Positions 54,295 through 63,365 of a stretch of 64,000 nucleotides of DNA are shown here, piece after piece. The position numbers and the translations under genes are program-made. The notes under the pieces are model-generated. The model saw only the letters and a program-made list of their open reading frames with translations. It was not told the origin of the DNA and made no database searches. Source of the stretch: Roseomonas alba (GTDB lineage Bacteria > Pseudomonadota > Alphaproteobacteria > Acetobacterales > Acetobacteraceae); contig NZ_JAHYBZ010000006.1 in assembly GCF_019430885.1 (NCBI RefSeq), positions 1-64,000 of the forward strand, in the 5' to 3' direction. Numbering within the stretch: the first letter of the stretch is position 1; the number at the start of each line of letters is the position of its first letter.

Positions 54295-54503
54295 TTGGAG
54301 GGGCCTTGCCCCTCCAAGCCACCCCACCAAAGGCCCGAGGCCTTTGGAAACCATCACGTGGCGTCGTGCGCCACGGCCAGAATGGCACCGAGACCCGCTC
54401 TTGCGCACGAAGGGCGCTTGAAGGGGCTCCTGCACGACCGTCGTGCCGGGCACCAAAAATGGCCTGGCAGGCCGTGGTGCGGAGAGGGGCAGAGCCCCTC
54501 TCC
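54295..54503 (+). repeat. Family-1 structured intergenic element, copy 8
   Basis: In the 272-bp gap between the convergent MFS and minE genes, starting 25 bases after the MFS stop: TTGGAGGGGC/GCCCCTCCAA (54295-54317), CCAAAGGCC-CGA-GGCCTTTGG (54327-54347), TGGCACCGAGACCCGCTC then TTGCGCACGAAGGGCG, a reworked distal stem GCACCA/TGGTGC with inner GGCC/GGCC (54450-54480), and GGAGAGGGGC/GCCCCTCTCC (54481-54503). Confidence 0.72.
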
Positions 54504-54541
54504 ATTCCTGCCAGCGTCTGAGTGGGCCGAACCCCCGCGCC

Positions 54542-54832
54542 TCACCGCGCGTTGACGGCCATCCGCATCGCCGCCGGTGCCGGCAGTTCGATCTCGATCG
54601 CGAGCGTCGACATGTCGCCCCCACGGTCGAGGTTCACATTCACCTTCCCCGGGTCGATCGCGACATAGCGCGCGACGACCGCGACGAGTTCCTGCTGCAG
54701 CTTCGGCAGGAAATCCTCCCGCGTGCGGCCGATGCGCTCATGCGCCAGGACGATCTGCAGCCTCTCCTTGGCGGCGGAGGCGCTCTGCGGCGCCTCGGCG
54801 CGCTTGCCGCGGAAGAAGTCGATCCATGACAT
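54542..54832 (-). CDS. minE: Cell division topological specificity factor MinE
   Basis: A 96-residue protein beginning MSWIDFFRG (membrane-targeting N-terminus), the MinD-stimulating anti-MinCD segment AAKERLQIVLAHER and the C-terminal dimerisation domain with LPKLQQELVAVVARYVAIDPGKV. It releases MinD from the membrane and drives the pole-to-pole pattern. Its start overlaps the minD stop by 1 base (54832). The C-terminal tail is slightly extended. Confidence 0.95.
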   Translation of the reverse strand: MSWIDFFRGKRAEAPQSASAAKERLQIVLAHERIGRTREDFLPKLQQELVAVVARYVAIDPGKVNVNLDRGGDMSTLAIEIELPAPAAMRMAVNAR

Positions 54833-55650
54833 CAGGCGGCCCTCCCCCCGAACAGGCGCTTGAACAGGCCCTTCTTCTCGGCCTCGATGAAGCGGTGCGG
54901 CCGATCCTCGCCGAGGAAGCGCGCGACAGCGTCGGCATAGGCCTGGCCGGCCAGGCTCTCCGCATCCATGATCACCGGCGTGCCGGTGTTGGACGCCTTC
55001 AGCACGCTCTCGCTTTCCGGAATCACGCCAAGCAGCGGGATCGACAGGATCTCCTGGATGTCCTCGAGCTTCAGCATCTCGCCGCGCTCGACGCGGGCGG
55101 GGTCGAAGCGGGTGACGAGCAGATGCTCCTTCACCGGATCCTTCTTCTCCTCCGCGCGCTTGGACCGCGATTGCAGGACGCCGAGGATGCGGTCGGAGTC
55201 GCGGACGCTCGACACCTCGGGATTCGTCACCACGATCGCCTGGTCGGCGAAATACAGCGCGAGCAGCGCGCCCTTCTCGATGCCGGCGGGGCTGTCGCAG
55301 AGGATGTAGTCGAACTCCTTCGACAGTTCCTCAATGATCTTCGCCACACCGTCCCTGGTCAGCGCATCCTTGTCGCGCGTCTGCGATGCCGGAAGGATCG
55401 ACAGGGAATCCACGCGCTTGTCGCGGATCAGCGCCTGGTTCAGCCGCGCCTCACCCTGAATGACGTTGACGATGTCGAAGACGACCCGCCGCTCGACACC
55501 CATGATGAGGTCGAGGTTGCGCAAACCGACGTCGAAATCGATGACGACGGTCTTCTTGCCCCGCTGCGCGAGGCCGGTCGCGAAGGCGGCGGAGGATGTG
55601 GTCTTACCCACGCCTCCCTTGCCCGAAGTGACGACGACGACCTGTGCCAT
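54832..55650 (-). CDS. minD: Septum site-determining ATPase MinD
   Basis: A 272-residue deviant-Walker ATPase: GKGGVGKTT at 10-18, IDFDVGLRNLDLIMG, a CDSPAGIEKGA Walker B region, and a C-terminal amphipathic membrane helix (KKGLFKRLFGG). It carries MinC to the membrane and is turned over by MinE. Middle gene of minC-minD-minE, 39 bases downstream of minC. Confidence 0.96.
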   Translation of the reverse strand: MAQVVVVTSGKGGVGKTTSSAAFATGLAQRGKKTVVIDFDVGLRNLDLIMGVERRVVFDIVNVIQGEARLNQALIRDKRVDSLSILPASQTRDKDALTRDGVAKIIEELSKEFDYILCDSPAGIEKGALLALYFADQAIVVTNPEVSSVRDSDRILGVLQSRSKRAEEKKDPVKEHLLVTRFDPARVERGEMLKLEDIQEILSIPLLGVIPESESVLKASNTGTPVIMDAESLAGQAYADAVARFLGEDRPHRFIEAEKKGLFKRLFGGRAA

Positions 55651-55689
55651 GTTCCCCTGCCTCCTCGTTCAATCCCCTGTGGCGCTGCG

Positions 55690-56454
55690 TCAGATGGGGT
55701 CGAAGCGCATGCGCTCGCCCGTCAGCCGCACCTGCACCGCCTTGCCGATCGGCGCCCCCGTCAGCCCCTCGCGCACCGCGTAATAGCCGGCGATCGAGAT
55801 GAGCTCGGGGTCAAAGTTCTGTGCGAAAACACGTGCCTCGGCATTGTTCCCGCCCCCGGCGATGGCGCGTCCCCGCAGCGCGCCATAGACGTGGATATTG
55901 CCGTCGGCGATTACCTCGCCCCCCGCATTCACCGTCGCGGTGACGATCAGGTCGCCGCCGGCGGCATAGACGCGCTGCCCGGCGCGCACCGGCTGCTCGA
56001 CGATCATGGTCGGGCGCGCCATGCCGGGCGGCGGCGGTGGCGGCGCCGCAGGTTCGGGGGCAACGGGCGCCGCGGCGGCGGCGGCCGCGAGCGGCGCCTC
56101 CTCCTCCCGCCCACCCACCGAGCGCACCGGCGGCAGGCCAAGCGCCATGGCCGCGTTGCGCAGTTCCGGCGATCCGCCGGTGGTGCCGATGGGCACGATG
56201 GTCAGCTCGCGCAGCCCGGCGATCAGCCCGGCGAAATCCACCTCATGCGCCGGCAGCGCGATGTCATCGAGGCCGAGCACGACCGGCGCGAAGCGCAGGA
56301 AGCCCGGCGCGCGGCGGAACTGGTCGCCGATCGCCGGCACCACCGCCTCGGGGCGCGGGTCGAGCAGGCGCAGCACGAGCAGGTTGAAATTCGCACCGCG
56401 CAGGCGGAACGGTTCCATTCGGGGCGACGTTTCGGGCCTGGGCGCGGCGGACAT
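55690..56454 (-). CDS. minC: Septum site-determining protein MinC
   Basis: A 254-residue FtsZ antagonist. The N-terminal domain (about 10-110) is followed by an Ala/Pro-rich linker (about 125-150, with poly-Ala and poly-Pro runs) and the C-terminal beta-helix domain: VEQPVRAGQRVYAAGGDLIVTA, the GGEVIADGNIHVYGALRGRAIAG turns. I chose ATG 56454, preceded by GGGAG at 4-5 bases; longer options at 56490 and beyond lack an RBS. First gene of the min operon. Confidence 0.93.
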   Translation of the reverse strand: MSAAPRPETSPRMEPFRLRGANFNLLVLRLLDPRPEAVVPAIGDQFRRAPGFLRFAPVVLGLDDIALPAHEVDFAGLIAGLRELTIVPIGTTGGSPELRNAAMALGLPPVRSVGGREEEAPLAAAAAAAPVAPEPAAPPPPPPGMARPTMIVEQPVRAGQRVYAAGGDLIVTATVNAGGEVIADGNIHVYGALRGRAIAGGGNNAEARVFAQNFDPELISIAGYYAVREGLTGAPIGKAVQVRLTGERMRFDPI

Positions 56455-56748
56455 GGATCTCCCGAGCGGGTCGTCTGGGGCGGAGACCATACGGATTGTG
56501 TCCGTCAGCCCCACTGAGCCACCAGATATAGCGTTGAGGGTCGTCCCGGCGAAGGGCGCCGTTCGGCGCCCGTGTCGGGGCAACAGGTTATGGCGCGAAG
56601 TTCGCAGGCCGCGCCAGGGGCGAATCGGCGGGGTTACGAATCCGTGCGTCCTGCCGCAGGATGGCGTGCCGCGCGGAGGTCGCTTCACACCAATGCCGAA
56701 CCCCTCACCAGCCTCCCGCGGGTCCCATCACCGATCCCGGAGGCCCCT

Positions 56749-57186
56749 GTGGCGAAGGACCGCGGCACGCGTGCCGATTACCGCTTCTTCCTGACCATCC
56801 CGACACGCTGGATGGACAACGACGTCTACGGCCACGTCAACAACGTCACCTACTATTCCTGGTTCGACACGGTGGTCGCGCGGTTCCTGATGGATACGGG
56901 CTTCCTGCACATCGCGACTGCCCCGGTGATCGGCCTCGTGGTCGAAACCCAGTGCCGGTATTTCGCGCCCATCGCCTTCCCCGACAGCGTGACCGCGGGC
57001 CTGCGCTGCGGGCGCGCGGGCAATACCTCGGTGCGCTACGAGATCGGCATTTTCCGCAACGAGGAGGATGAGGCGAGCGCCGAAGGCCATTTCGTCCATG
57101 TCTATGTGGACCGCGCGACGCAGAAGCAGCCGACACCGCTGCCCGCGCCGCTGCGCGCCTCGCTCGCCGGCATCAGCCTGCCCTGA
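56749..57186 (+). CDS. Acyl-CoA thioesterase, 4-hydroxybenzoyl-CoA type (hotdog fold)
   Basis: A 145-residue hotdog-fold thioesterase: RWMDNDVYGHVNNVTYYSWFDTVV, with the catalytic Asp and the NN pair, and LVVETQCRYFAPIAFPD. I chose the GTG at 56749 because GGAGG lies 5 bases upstream and the longer frame is low-complexity. Its stop overlaps the next ATG by 1 base. The 294-bp divergent gap to minC holds nothing recognisable. Confidence 0.85.
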   Translation: MAKDRGTRADYRFFLTIPTRWMDNDVYGHVNNVTYYSWFDTVVARFLMDTGFLHIATAPVIGLVVETQCRYFAPIAFPDSVTAGLRCGRAGNTSVRYEIGIFRNEEDEASAEGHFVHVYVDRATQKQPTPLPAPLRASLAGISLP

Positions 57187-59036
57187 TGGAAACCGATGCG
57201 CGCGAGCGCATGCTGCTGCTCGGCATCGCCGCGGCGGGGCTGACGGCGGGGTTGCTCGCGGTCCTGCTCGGCCACGCCGCGGCGACCTGGCTGTTCGGCC
57301 TCGCCACCCTGCCGGTGCTGGCGGCGCTGCTGCGCGATCTGTGGATCGGCTTCCGCCAGGGCGAGTTCGGCCTCGACCTGATCGCGGCGCTGTCCATGGC
57401 GGGCGCGCTGGTGCTGGGGGAGACCCTCGCCGCCGCCGTCGTCGCACTGATGTATGCGGGCGGCGAGTTCCTCGAATCCCGCGCCCGCCAGCGCGCGCGA
57501 CAGGAGATGACGGCGCTGCTCGCCCGCGTGCCGCGCAGTGCGATGCGCCATGGCGCGCAGGGGCTGGAGGAGGTGCCGCTCGACGCCATCGCGCCCGGTG
57601 ATCGCTTGCTGATCGCGCGCGGCGCGGCGCTGCCGGTGGACGGCACCATCGCCGACCATGCCGCCGTGCTGGACCTCTCCGCCCTGACCGGCGAGCCCCT
57701 GCCGCAGCGCCTCGCCCCCGGTGCGGCGGCGCCCTCGGGCGGCGTCAATGCGGGCGACAGCTTCGACCTGGTCGCGACCCACCGCGCGGCCGAAAGCACC
57801 TATGCCGGCATCGTCCGCCTGGTCGAGGCCGCGCAGGCCAGCAAGGCACCGATGGCGCGCCTCGCCGATCGCTGGTCGCTGTGGTTCCTCGGCGCTACCC
57901 TGCTGCTGGCGGGCGGCGCCTGGGCGATGACGGGCGACCCGGTGCGGGCGCTGGCCGTGCTGGTGGTCGCGACCCCCTGCCCGCTCATCCTGGCCGTGCC
58001 GGTCGCGATCATCGCCGGCCTGTCGCGGGCGGCGGGCATCGGCGTGCTGGTGAAGAGCGGCGGCACGCTCGAGACCATGGCCCGCGCGCGCATCCTGATG
58101 CTCGACAAGACAGGGACGCTGACGATCGGGCGCGCGCGCCTCGCCGCCATCCTGCCGGAGAACGGCACGCCCGAGGAGGAAGCGCTGCGCCTCGCCGCCT
58201 CGCTCGACCAGGCTTCGCGCCATGTGCTGGCCGAAGCCCTGGTCGAGGCGGCGACGGCGCGCGGCCTGATGCTCTCCACCCCCGTCGCGGTCGAGGAAGC
58301 GCCCGGCGAGGGCATTGCCGGCCTGGTCGACGGCCGGCGCGTCGCGATCGGTAGCGCGCGCTTCGTCGCCGCGGCGATCGGCGGCCCCACCCCGGCCGCG
58401 CCGCCCGGTCAGCCGCCCGGCGCCGCGCTGGTCTTCCTCGGCATCGACGGCACCCCCGGGGGCGTGCTGGTCTTCGAGGACCCGATCCGCCCGGACGCCC
58501 CCGCCATGCTCGCCGCCATGCGCCGCGGCGGCATTCCGCGCATCGTGCTGCTCTCGGGCGATGCCGAGGCGCCGGCCCGGGCGGTGGGCGAGGCGCTCGG
58601 CCTCGACGCGGTGATCGCGGGCCAGACGCCGCAGGGCAAGGTCGCGGCCGTGCTGGCCGAAAGCGCGGCCGGACCCGTCATGATGATCGGCGACGGGGTG
58701 AACGACGCGCCGGCGCTCGCCGCTGCCGCCGTCGGCATCGCCATGGGCGCGCGCGGTGCGGCGGCGTCCAGCGAGGCGGCGGACGCCGTGCTGCTGGTCG
58801 ATCGGCTCGACCGTCTGGTGCGCGCCATCCGTATCGCCCGGCGCAGCCTGCGCATCGCGCGGCAGAGTGTGGCGGCCGGCATCGGCCTCTCAGCCCTCGG
58901 CATGGTCGCGGCCGCCTTCGGCTATCTCACCCCCGTCCAGGGCGCGCTGTTGCAGGAGGCGATCGACGTCGCCGTCATCCTCAACGCCCTGCGCGCCTTG
59001 CGCGAGGATGAGGAGGGAGCGATCAAGGCGCCATAA
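57186..59036 (+). CDS. P1B-type heavy-metal-translocating ATPase
   Basis: A 616-residue inner-membrane pump. Phosphorylation motif DKTGT with Asp 307, actuator TGE (LSALTGEPLP), the transmembrane metal motif TPCPL with Cys 265 (in ATPCPLILAVPVAII), and the hinge GDGVNDAPALA. It lacks an N-terminal metal-binding HMA domain, and its CPx box is TPCPL instead of the CPC or SPC of the best-known copper and cobalt classes, so the metal is unclear. The start overlaps the thioesterase stop by 1 base. Confidence 0.88.
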   Translation: METDARERMLLLGIAAAGLTAGLLAVLLGHAAATWLFGLATLPVLAALLRDLWIGFRQGEFGLDLIAALSMAGALVLGETLAAAVVALMYAGGEFLESRARQRARQEMTALLARVPRSAMRHGAQGLEEVPLDAIAPGDRLLIARGAALPVDGTIADHAAVLDLSALTGEPLPQRLAPGAAAPSGGVNAGDSFDLVATHRAAESTYAGIVRLVEAAQASKAPMARLADRWSLWFLGATLLLAGGAWAMTGDPVRALAVLVVATPCPLILAVPVAIIAGLSRAAGIGVLVKSGGTLETMARARILMLDKTGTLTIGRARLAAILPENGTPEEEALRLAASLDQASRHVLAEALVEAATARGLMLSTPVAVEEAPGEGIAGLVDGRRVAIGSARFVAAAIGGPTPAAPPGQPPGAALVFLGIDGTPGGVLVFEDPIRPDAPAMLAAMRRGGIPRIVLLSGDAEAPARAVGEALGLDAVIAGQTPQGKVAAVLAESAAGPVMMIGDGVNDAPALAAAAVGIAMGARGAAASSEAADAVLLVDRLDRLVRAIRIARRSLRIARQSVAAGIGLSALGMVAAAFGYLTPVQGALLQEAIDVAVILNALRALREDEEGAIKAP

Positions 59037-59050
59037 CCGGAGATCGTCTG

Positions 59051-60022
59051 ATGACCCAGCCCGCCGTGCCCCTGAAGCGCCTCGCCATCCTCGACGACTA
59101 TCAGGGGGCCGCCACGCAGATGGGCCCCTTTGACCGGCTGAAGGGCCTGGAGATCACCCATTTCCGCGACACGGTGAAGGATCAGGACGCGCTGGTTGCG
59201 CGACTCGAACCCTTCGACGGCATCCTGGGGATCCGCGAGCGCACCCCCTTCCCGCGCGCGCTGATCGAGCGCCTGCCCAATCTGCGCCTGCTGGTCACCA
59301 CCGGGGCGCGCAACCGCGGGGTGGATGCCGCGGCGCTGGCCGAACGCGGCATCACCTTCTGCGGCACGCCCTCCTACGGCGATCCGACGACCGACATCAC
59401 CTGGGGGCTGATCCTGAACCTGATGCGCGACCTGCCGGCGCAGCAGGCCTCGCTGCGCGCCGGCGGCTGGCAAACCGTCGTGGGCATGGGGACCGAGGGC
59501 AAGACGCTCGGCGTCGTCGGCCTCGGCAAGCTCGGCGCGCGGGCGGCGAAGGTGGGCCTCGCCCTCGGCATGAAGGTCGTCGCCTGGAGCCAGAACCTGA
59601 CCGAGGAACGCGCCGCCGAAATCGGCGCGACGCGGGTGGACAAGGCGACGCTGCTCGCCACCTCGGACGTGGTGACGATGCACCTGATCCTGTCCGACCG
59701 GTCGCGGGGCATCATCGGCGCGGCGGATCTCGCGCAGATGAAGCCCACGGCCTACATCGTGAACACGTCTCGCGGGCCGCTGATCGACCAGGACGCGCTG
59801 ATCGCCGCGCTGAAGGCGGGCACCATCGCCGGCGCCGGCCTCGACGTCTATGACACCGAGCCGCTGCCGCCGAACCATCCGATCCTGTCGGCGCCCAACA
59901 CCATGCTGACGCCGCATCTGGGCTACGTCTCGCAGCAGAACTACAGCGCCTATTTCAACGGCGCGGTGGAAGCCATCGAGGCCTTCAACGCCGGCGCCCC
60001 GATCCGGGTGATCGCGCCATGA
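59051..60022 (+). CDS. D-2-hydroxyacid dehydrogenase family protein
   Basis: A 323-residue NAD-dependent dehydrogenase (phosphoglycerate/glyoxylate/formate dehydrogenase fold): GVVGLGKLGARAAKVGLALGM as the Rossmann motif, VNTSRGPLIDQDAL and the catalytic His in TPHLGYVS. Acts on a 2-keto/2-hydroxy acid pair; specificity cannot be set. It follows the metal pump by 14 bases and overlaps the hydrolase by 4. Confidence 0.87.
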   Translation: MTQPAVPLKRLAILDDYQGAATQMGPFDRLKGLEITHFRDTVKDQDALVARLEPFDGILGIRERTPFPRALIERLPNLRLLVTTGARNRGVDAAALAERGITFCGTPSYGDPTTDITWGLILNLMRDLPAQQASLRAGGWQTVVGMGTEGKTLGVVGLGKLGARAAKVGLALGMKVVAWSQNLTEERAAEIGATRVDKATLLATSDVVTMHLILSDRSRGIIGAADLAQMKPTAYIVNTSRGPLIDQDALIAALKAGTIAGAGLDVYDTEPLPPNHPILSAPNTMLTPHLGYVSQQNYSAYFNGAVEAIEAFNAGAPIRVIAP

Positions 60023-60858
60023 CCTCGCCCTACGCCCCACCTGAAGGCTGGTCGTCCTGGCCGCAGAAGCAGCGGGACGACGCCTACAACAACACCGACA
60101 TGGTGCCCGACAGCGCGCAGCAGGTCGCCGCGCGCAACGCGGCGTCGGCCACCTTCCGCGCGGCCCATACGGGGCATCTCGACCTCGCCTATGGCGAGGC
60201 CGAACGGGAGAAGTGGGACCTCTTCCCCGGCGCGGATGCGGGCGCGCCCTGCCTCGTCTTCATCCATGGCGGCTACTGGCAGCGTAACCGGCGGGAGGAT
60301 TTCGCGATCCTCGCGCAAGGCGCGCTGGCCATGGGCTGGTCGGCGGCCCTGCCCGGCTACACGCTGGCGCCCGAGGCGTCGCTCACCGCCATCACTTGGC
60401 AGATCAGCCGCGCGCTGGACTGGCTGGCGGCGGAAGGGCCACAGCATGGCATCGTCGGGCCGATCGTGGTCTCCGGCTGGTCGGCGGGCGGGCACCTCGC
60501 CGCGCTGGCGGCCGAGCATCCGGCGGTGACGGCGGCGGTCGCCATGTCGGGCATCTATGAACTCGGCCCGATCCGCGACACCTATCTGAACGCGAAGCTG
60601 GCGCTGACGGATGCCGAGATCGCCGATCTCTCCCCCATCCGCCGCCCCGTCGTGCAGAAGCCGATCGCGGTGGTCTATGGCGGGGCGGAACTGCCGGAGT
60701 TGCGCCGCCAGTCCCGTGTCTTCCACCGCCTGCGCGCCGAGGCCCAGGCCCCGGGGCCGCTGATCCCCATCCCCGGCGCGGACCATTTCCGCGTGCTGGA
60801 ATCGCTGTGGTCGCCGGACGGCGCGCTGACCCGCGCGGCGGCCGAACTGCTGCGGTGA
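60019..60858 (+). CDS. Alpha/beta hydrolase, arylformamidase-like
   Basis: A 279-residue alpha/beta hydrolase. The HGGYW oxyanion motif (His 83) and the nucleophile Ser 155 in GWSAGG are of the kynurenine-formamidase/esterase type, with the catalytic His in GADHFRV near the C-terminus. Start overlaps the dehydrogenase stop (ATGA). The stop codon is shared with the start of the MOSC gene. Substrate uncertain: N-formylkynurenine or a small ester. Confidence 0.85.
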   Translation: MTSPYAPPEGWSSWPQKQRDDAYNNTDMVPDSAQQVAARNAASATFRAAHTGHLDLAYGEAEREKWDLFPGADAGAPCLVFIHGGYWQRNRREDFAILAQGALAMGWSAALPGYTLAPEASLTAITWQISRALDWLAAEGPQHGIVGPIVVSGWSAGGHLAALAAEHPAVTAAVAMSGIYELGPIRDTYLNAKLALTDAEIADLSPIRRPVVQKPIAVVYGGAELPELRRQSRVFHRLRAEAQAPGPLIPIPGADHFRVLESLWSPDGALTRAAAELLR

Positions 60859-60880
60859 GCGGAATTGCTGCGGTGAGCGG
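60841..60880 (+). repeat. 18-bp tandem duplication across a stop/start junction
   Basis: GAACTGCTGCGGTGAGCG is followed directly by GAATTGCTGCGGTGAGCG, 17 of 18 bases identical. The first copy carries the hydrolase stop overlapping the first possible GTG start (60855) of the MOSC gene; the second carries an in-frame GTG at 60873. Confidence 0.7.
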
Positions 60881-61349
60881 CCACGACTTCACCGGCGTGC
60901 TGCTGGCGATCCACATCGCGCCGGCAGCCTCCGCGCCCATGGTGGAACTCGACGCGGCGCGGCTGGTCGAGGGTGTGGGTATCGCGGGCGACCGCTATGC
61001 CACCGGCCTCGGCACCTACAGCCACAAGCCGGCGCCGGACCGCCAGGTGACGCTGATCGAGATGGAGACGCTCGACGCCCTCGCCCGCGACCACCGCATC
61101 GACCTGCCGCCGCACGAGACGCGGCGCAACCTGACGACTGCCGGCGTGCCGCTGAATCACCTGGTCGGGCGGGAATTTCGCGTCGGCGATGTTGTCCTCT
61201 ATGGCGGGCGGCTGAACGTGCCCTGCCAGTATCTCGAAGACCTCCTCGGCAAGAAGGTCTTCAAGCCGCTGATCAACCGCAGCGGGCTGAACTGCCTGAT
61301 CCGCAAAGGCGGGACCATCCGGCCGGGGGACATGATCCGGCCGGCGTGA
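60855..61349 (+). CDS. MOSC domain-containing protein
   Basis: A 164-residue (from 60855) MOSC-domain protein, the sulfur-carrier fold related to the molybdenum cofactor sulfurase C-terminus and YiiM/YuaD. Conserved text: GVGIAGDRYATGLGTYSHK, RRNLTTAGVPLNHLVG and the invariant Cys 124 in NVPCQYLEDLLGKKVFKPL. GTG at 60855 overlaps the upstream TGA; a second GTG at 60873 comes from a local 18-bp duplication. Likely a pterin- or sulfur-transfer enzyme. Confidence 0.85.
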   Translation: MSGIAAVSGHDFTGVLLAIHIAPAASAPMVELDAARLVEGVGIAGDRYATGLGTYSHKPAPDRQVTLIEMETLDALARDHRIDLPPHETRRNLTTAGVPLNHLVGREFRVGDVVLYGGRLNVPCQYLEDLLGKKVFKPLINRSGLNCLIRKGGTIRPGDMIRPA

Positions 61350-61355
61350 CGGCCG

Positions 61356-63365
61356 TCAGGTCAGCCCCGCCTTGTGCAGCCCGGCAAGGTAGTGGGCGAG
61401 GTCGTGCGTCTCCTGCAGCGGCGCCCGCTCCCGTGCCTTGGCCAGGTCGAAATCGGGCTCGATCCCCATCAGGTGGCGGCGAACCTCCTCCGCCTCCTTC
61501 ATCCGGCCGAGATGGCCGAGCGCCGAAAGCCATATCTTGTAGGGGAAGGTGAATCCCGCATGCAGCGCGGTCACCTGCCGGGCGGCAGCGTCAACCTCCT
61601 CGTGCCGTCGCATCATCAGCAGCGGCACCAGCCGCGCGGCGTCGAAGAAGAAGGCATGCGGATGCAGCGGCGCGAGACGCTTGTACCGATCCCAGCGCTT
61701 CAGTGCTTCTTCATGTTTTCCATGATAGGACAGCGCCAGCGCGGAGAAGACCCAGGCCATGGGCAGGTTCGGGTTCAATGCGAGGGCACGCTCATAGAGC
61801 GTGACCGCCTCCGCCACACGGTGGTGGAGGAAGGCCCGAACATGGCCGAGGATAGCCAGCGCCTGCGCGTCCGACGGATCAAGCGCCACTGCCCGGGTGG
61901 CGAGCTCCTCACTCTTGGCGAGCACATCCGCCCCATTGGGCGCCCAGCCCTGGCCGACCAGGAACAGATGCCAATAGGCATGCCATGCGAAGGCCGGCGC
62001 GTAGTCGGGCTCGAGCCTCGTCGCCTCCGTCAGCATGGCCCCGGCAAGTTCGTAGGATTGCCGATCGAGCCGGTAGATCGCCGGAATCGCGCGCAGCAGC
62101 AGGTCATAGGCCGTCGCCATGACCGTATGCCGGGCAGCGGCGCGATTGGCTTCGATCAGCAGAATCTCGGGGTCGACGCGGGCGACGACCTCGGCCGCGA
62201 TCTCATCCTGCAGGGCGAGCAGGTCGCCGGCATCGCGATCGAATCGCTCGGCCCAGACCACGGCTTCGGGGGGACGATGGTCCGTCAGACGCAGGGTGAC
62301 GCGCACCCGCCCACCCGCACGCTGGACCGTGCCCGACAGGGTGAAGTCGAGATCGAGCGCCCCTTCGCCCGACTGCTGACGCTCCGCGGCGGCGACCGAG
62401 GCCGAATCGACCAGCACCAGCCAGCGGAACCGCGCCAGCGCGGCGGTGATTTCACCGGCCAGGCCGAGCGAGACCTCGGCGTCCGCCTCATCCCCCAGCA
62501 CCTTGAAAGGCAGCACGCCAAGCCGCGCGCCGCGCACCACGGCGCGCCGAATCGGCTGGGGCTGCATCACCGTCGCCTCGCCCCGCAGCGATTCCGCCAA
62601 TGCGGCGGTCTCCGGGGAAGGCGCGCTGCGGAACCGCTCGGCGAAGACACGCCGGCATTCCTCCCAGGCGGCGAAGGCGGCACCGCGGTCGCCGCGCTCG
62701 GCCTCGGCACGGATCATGATGCGCCAGACCGGTTCCTGGGCCGGATCGATGATGAGAACGCGCCGCGCTTCCTGGGCACGCGACTCGGCCGTCGTGGCGG
62801 CGGCAAGGCGAGCCGTGGCGGCCTCTAGCGCGACCTCACGCAGCCGGCGGCGCTGCTCCGCAAGCCAAGCATCGAAGGCCGCATCGAGTCCGTCGAGATC
62901 GGACAGCAATTCGGCCTGAAGAAGGTTCAGCGCCTCGACCCGGTCGCGCGCCAGGGCGGGTAAGGCACGGGCATCCGTCCACACGCCTTCGTCATTCAGC
63001 GACACCGTTTCGCGGGTCGCCGAGATCAGGCCGCGCCCGTCGGCGCCCAGCGTCTCCTGCAATTCGTGCAGGGCTTGGCGCAAGGACCCGCGGGCCTGTT
63101 CCTCCCCCCGGCGACTCCAGAGCAGGTCGGCCAGCCGCTGCCGGGACACCAGTCCGGGCGATTCGAGCGCGAGCACAGCGAGCACGGCTCGCGTCTTGCG
63201 CGAACGGGGCAGGAGCGGCTCGCCTGTGACCGCGCGCACATCCATCCGGCCAAGCATGGTGATTCGCAACCGGATGGCAGGGGCCGCAGCCATGGGGACC
63301 GCCGACAGGTCGGGGGCCTCGGAAGGTCTGCTGTCCTTGCTGGGACGGACGGCGAAATCTGACAT
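61356..63365 (-). CDS. SARP/HilA-like transcriptional regulator with BTAD and TPR domains
   Basis: A 669-residue cytoplasmic regulator. In order: an OmpR/SARP-type winged helix (about 30-108: LRITMLGRMDVRA ... RKTRAVLAVLALESPG ... GSLRQALHELQETLG), a bacterial transcriptional activator domain with helical repeats (about 130-265), a TolB-like/adenylyl-cyclase-associated domain (about 285-420: LGVLPFKVLGDEADAEVSLGLAGEI), and C-terminal TPR repeats (about 430-640). This arrangement is known in HilA-like and pH6-type activators. ATG 63365 is preferred over the GTG at 63371 by spacing to AAGAGAG. It is divergent from the tandem-repeat gene, the first candidate target. Confidence 0.85.
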   Translation of the reverse strand: MSDFAVRPSKDSRPSEAPDLSAVPMAAAPAIRLRITMLGRMDVRAVTGEPLLPRSRKTRAVLAVLALESPGLVSRQRLADLLWSRRGEEQARGSLRQALHELQETLGADGRGLISATRETVSLNDEGVWTDARALPALARDRVEALNLLQAELLSDLDGLDAAFDAWLAEQRRRLREVALEAATARLAAATTAESRAQEARRVLIIDPAQEPVWRIMIRAEAERGDRGAAFAAWEECRRVFAERFRSAPSPETAALAESLRGEATVMQPQPIRRAVVRGARLGVLPFKVLGDEADAEVSLGLAGEITAALARFRWLVLVDSASVAAAERQQSGEGALDLDFTLSGTVQRAGGRVRVTLRLTDHRPPEAVVWAERFDRDAGDLLALQDEIAAEVVARVDPEILLIEANRAAARHTVMATAYDLLLRAIPAIYRLDRQSYELAGAMLTEATRLEPDYAPAFAWHAYWHLFLVGQGWAPNGADVLAKSEELATRAVALDPSDAQALAILGHVRAFLHHRVAEAVTLYERALALNPNLPMAWVFSALALSYHGKHEEALKRWDRYKRLAPLHPHAFFFDAARLVPLLMMRRHEEVDAAARQVTALHAGFTFPYKIWLSALGHLGRMKEAEEVRRHLMGIEPDFDLAKARERAPLQETHDLAHYLAGLHKAGLT

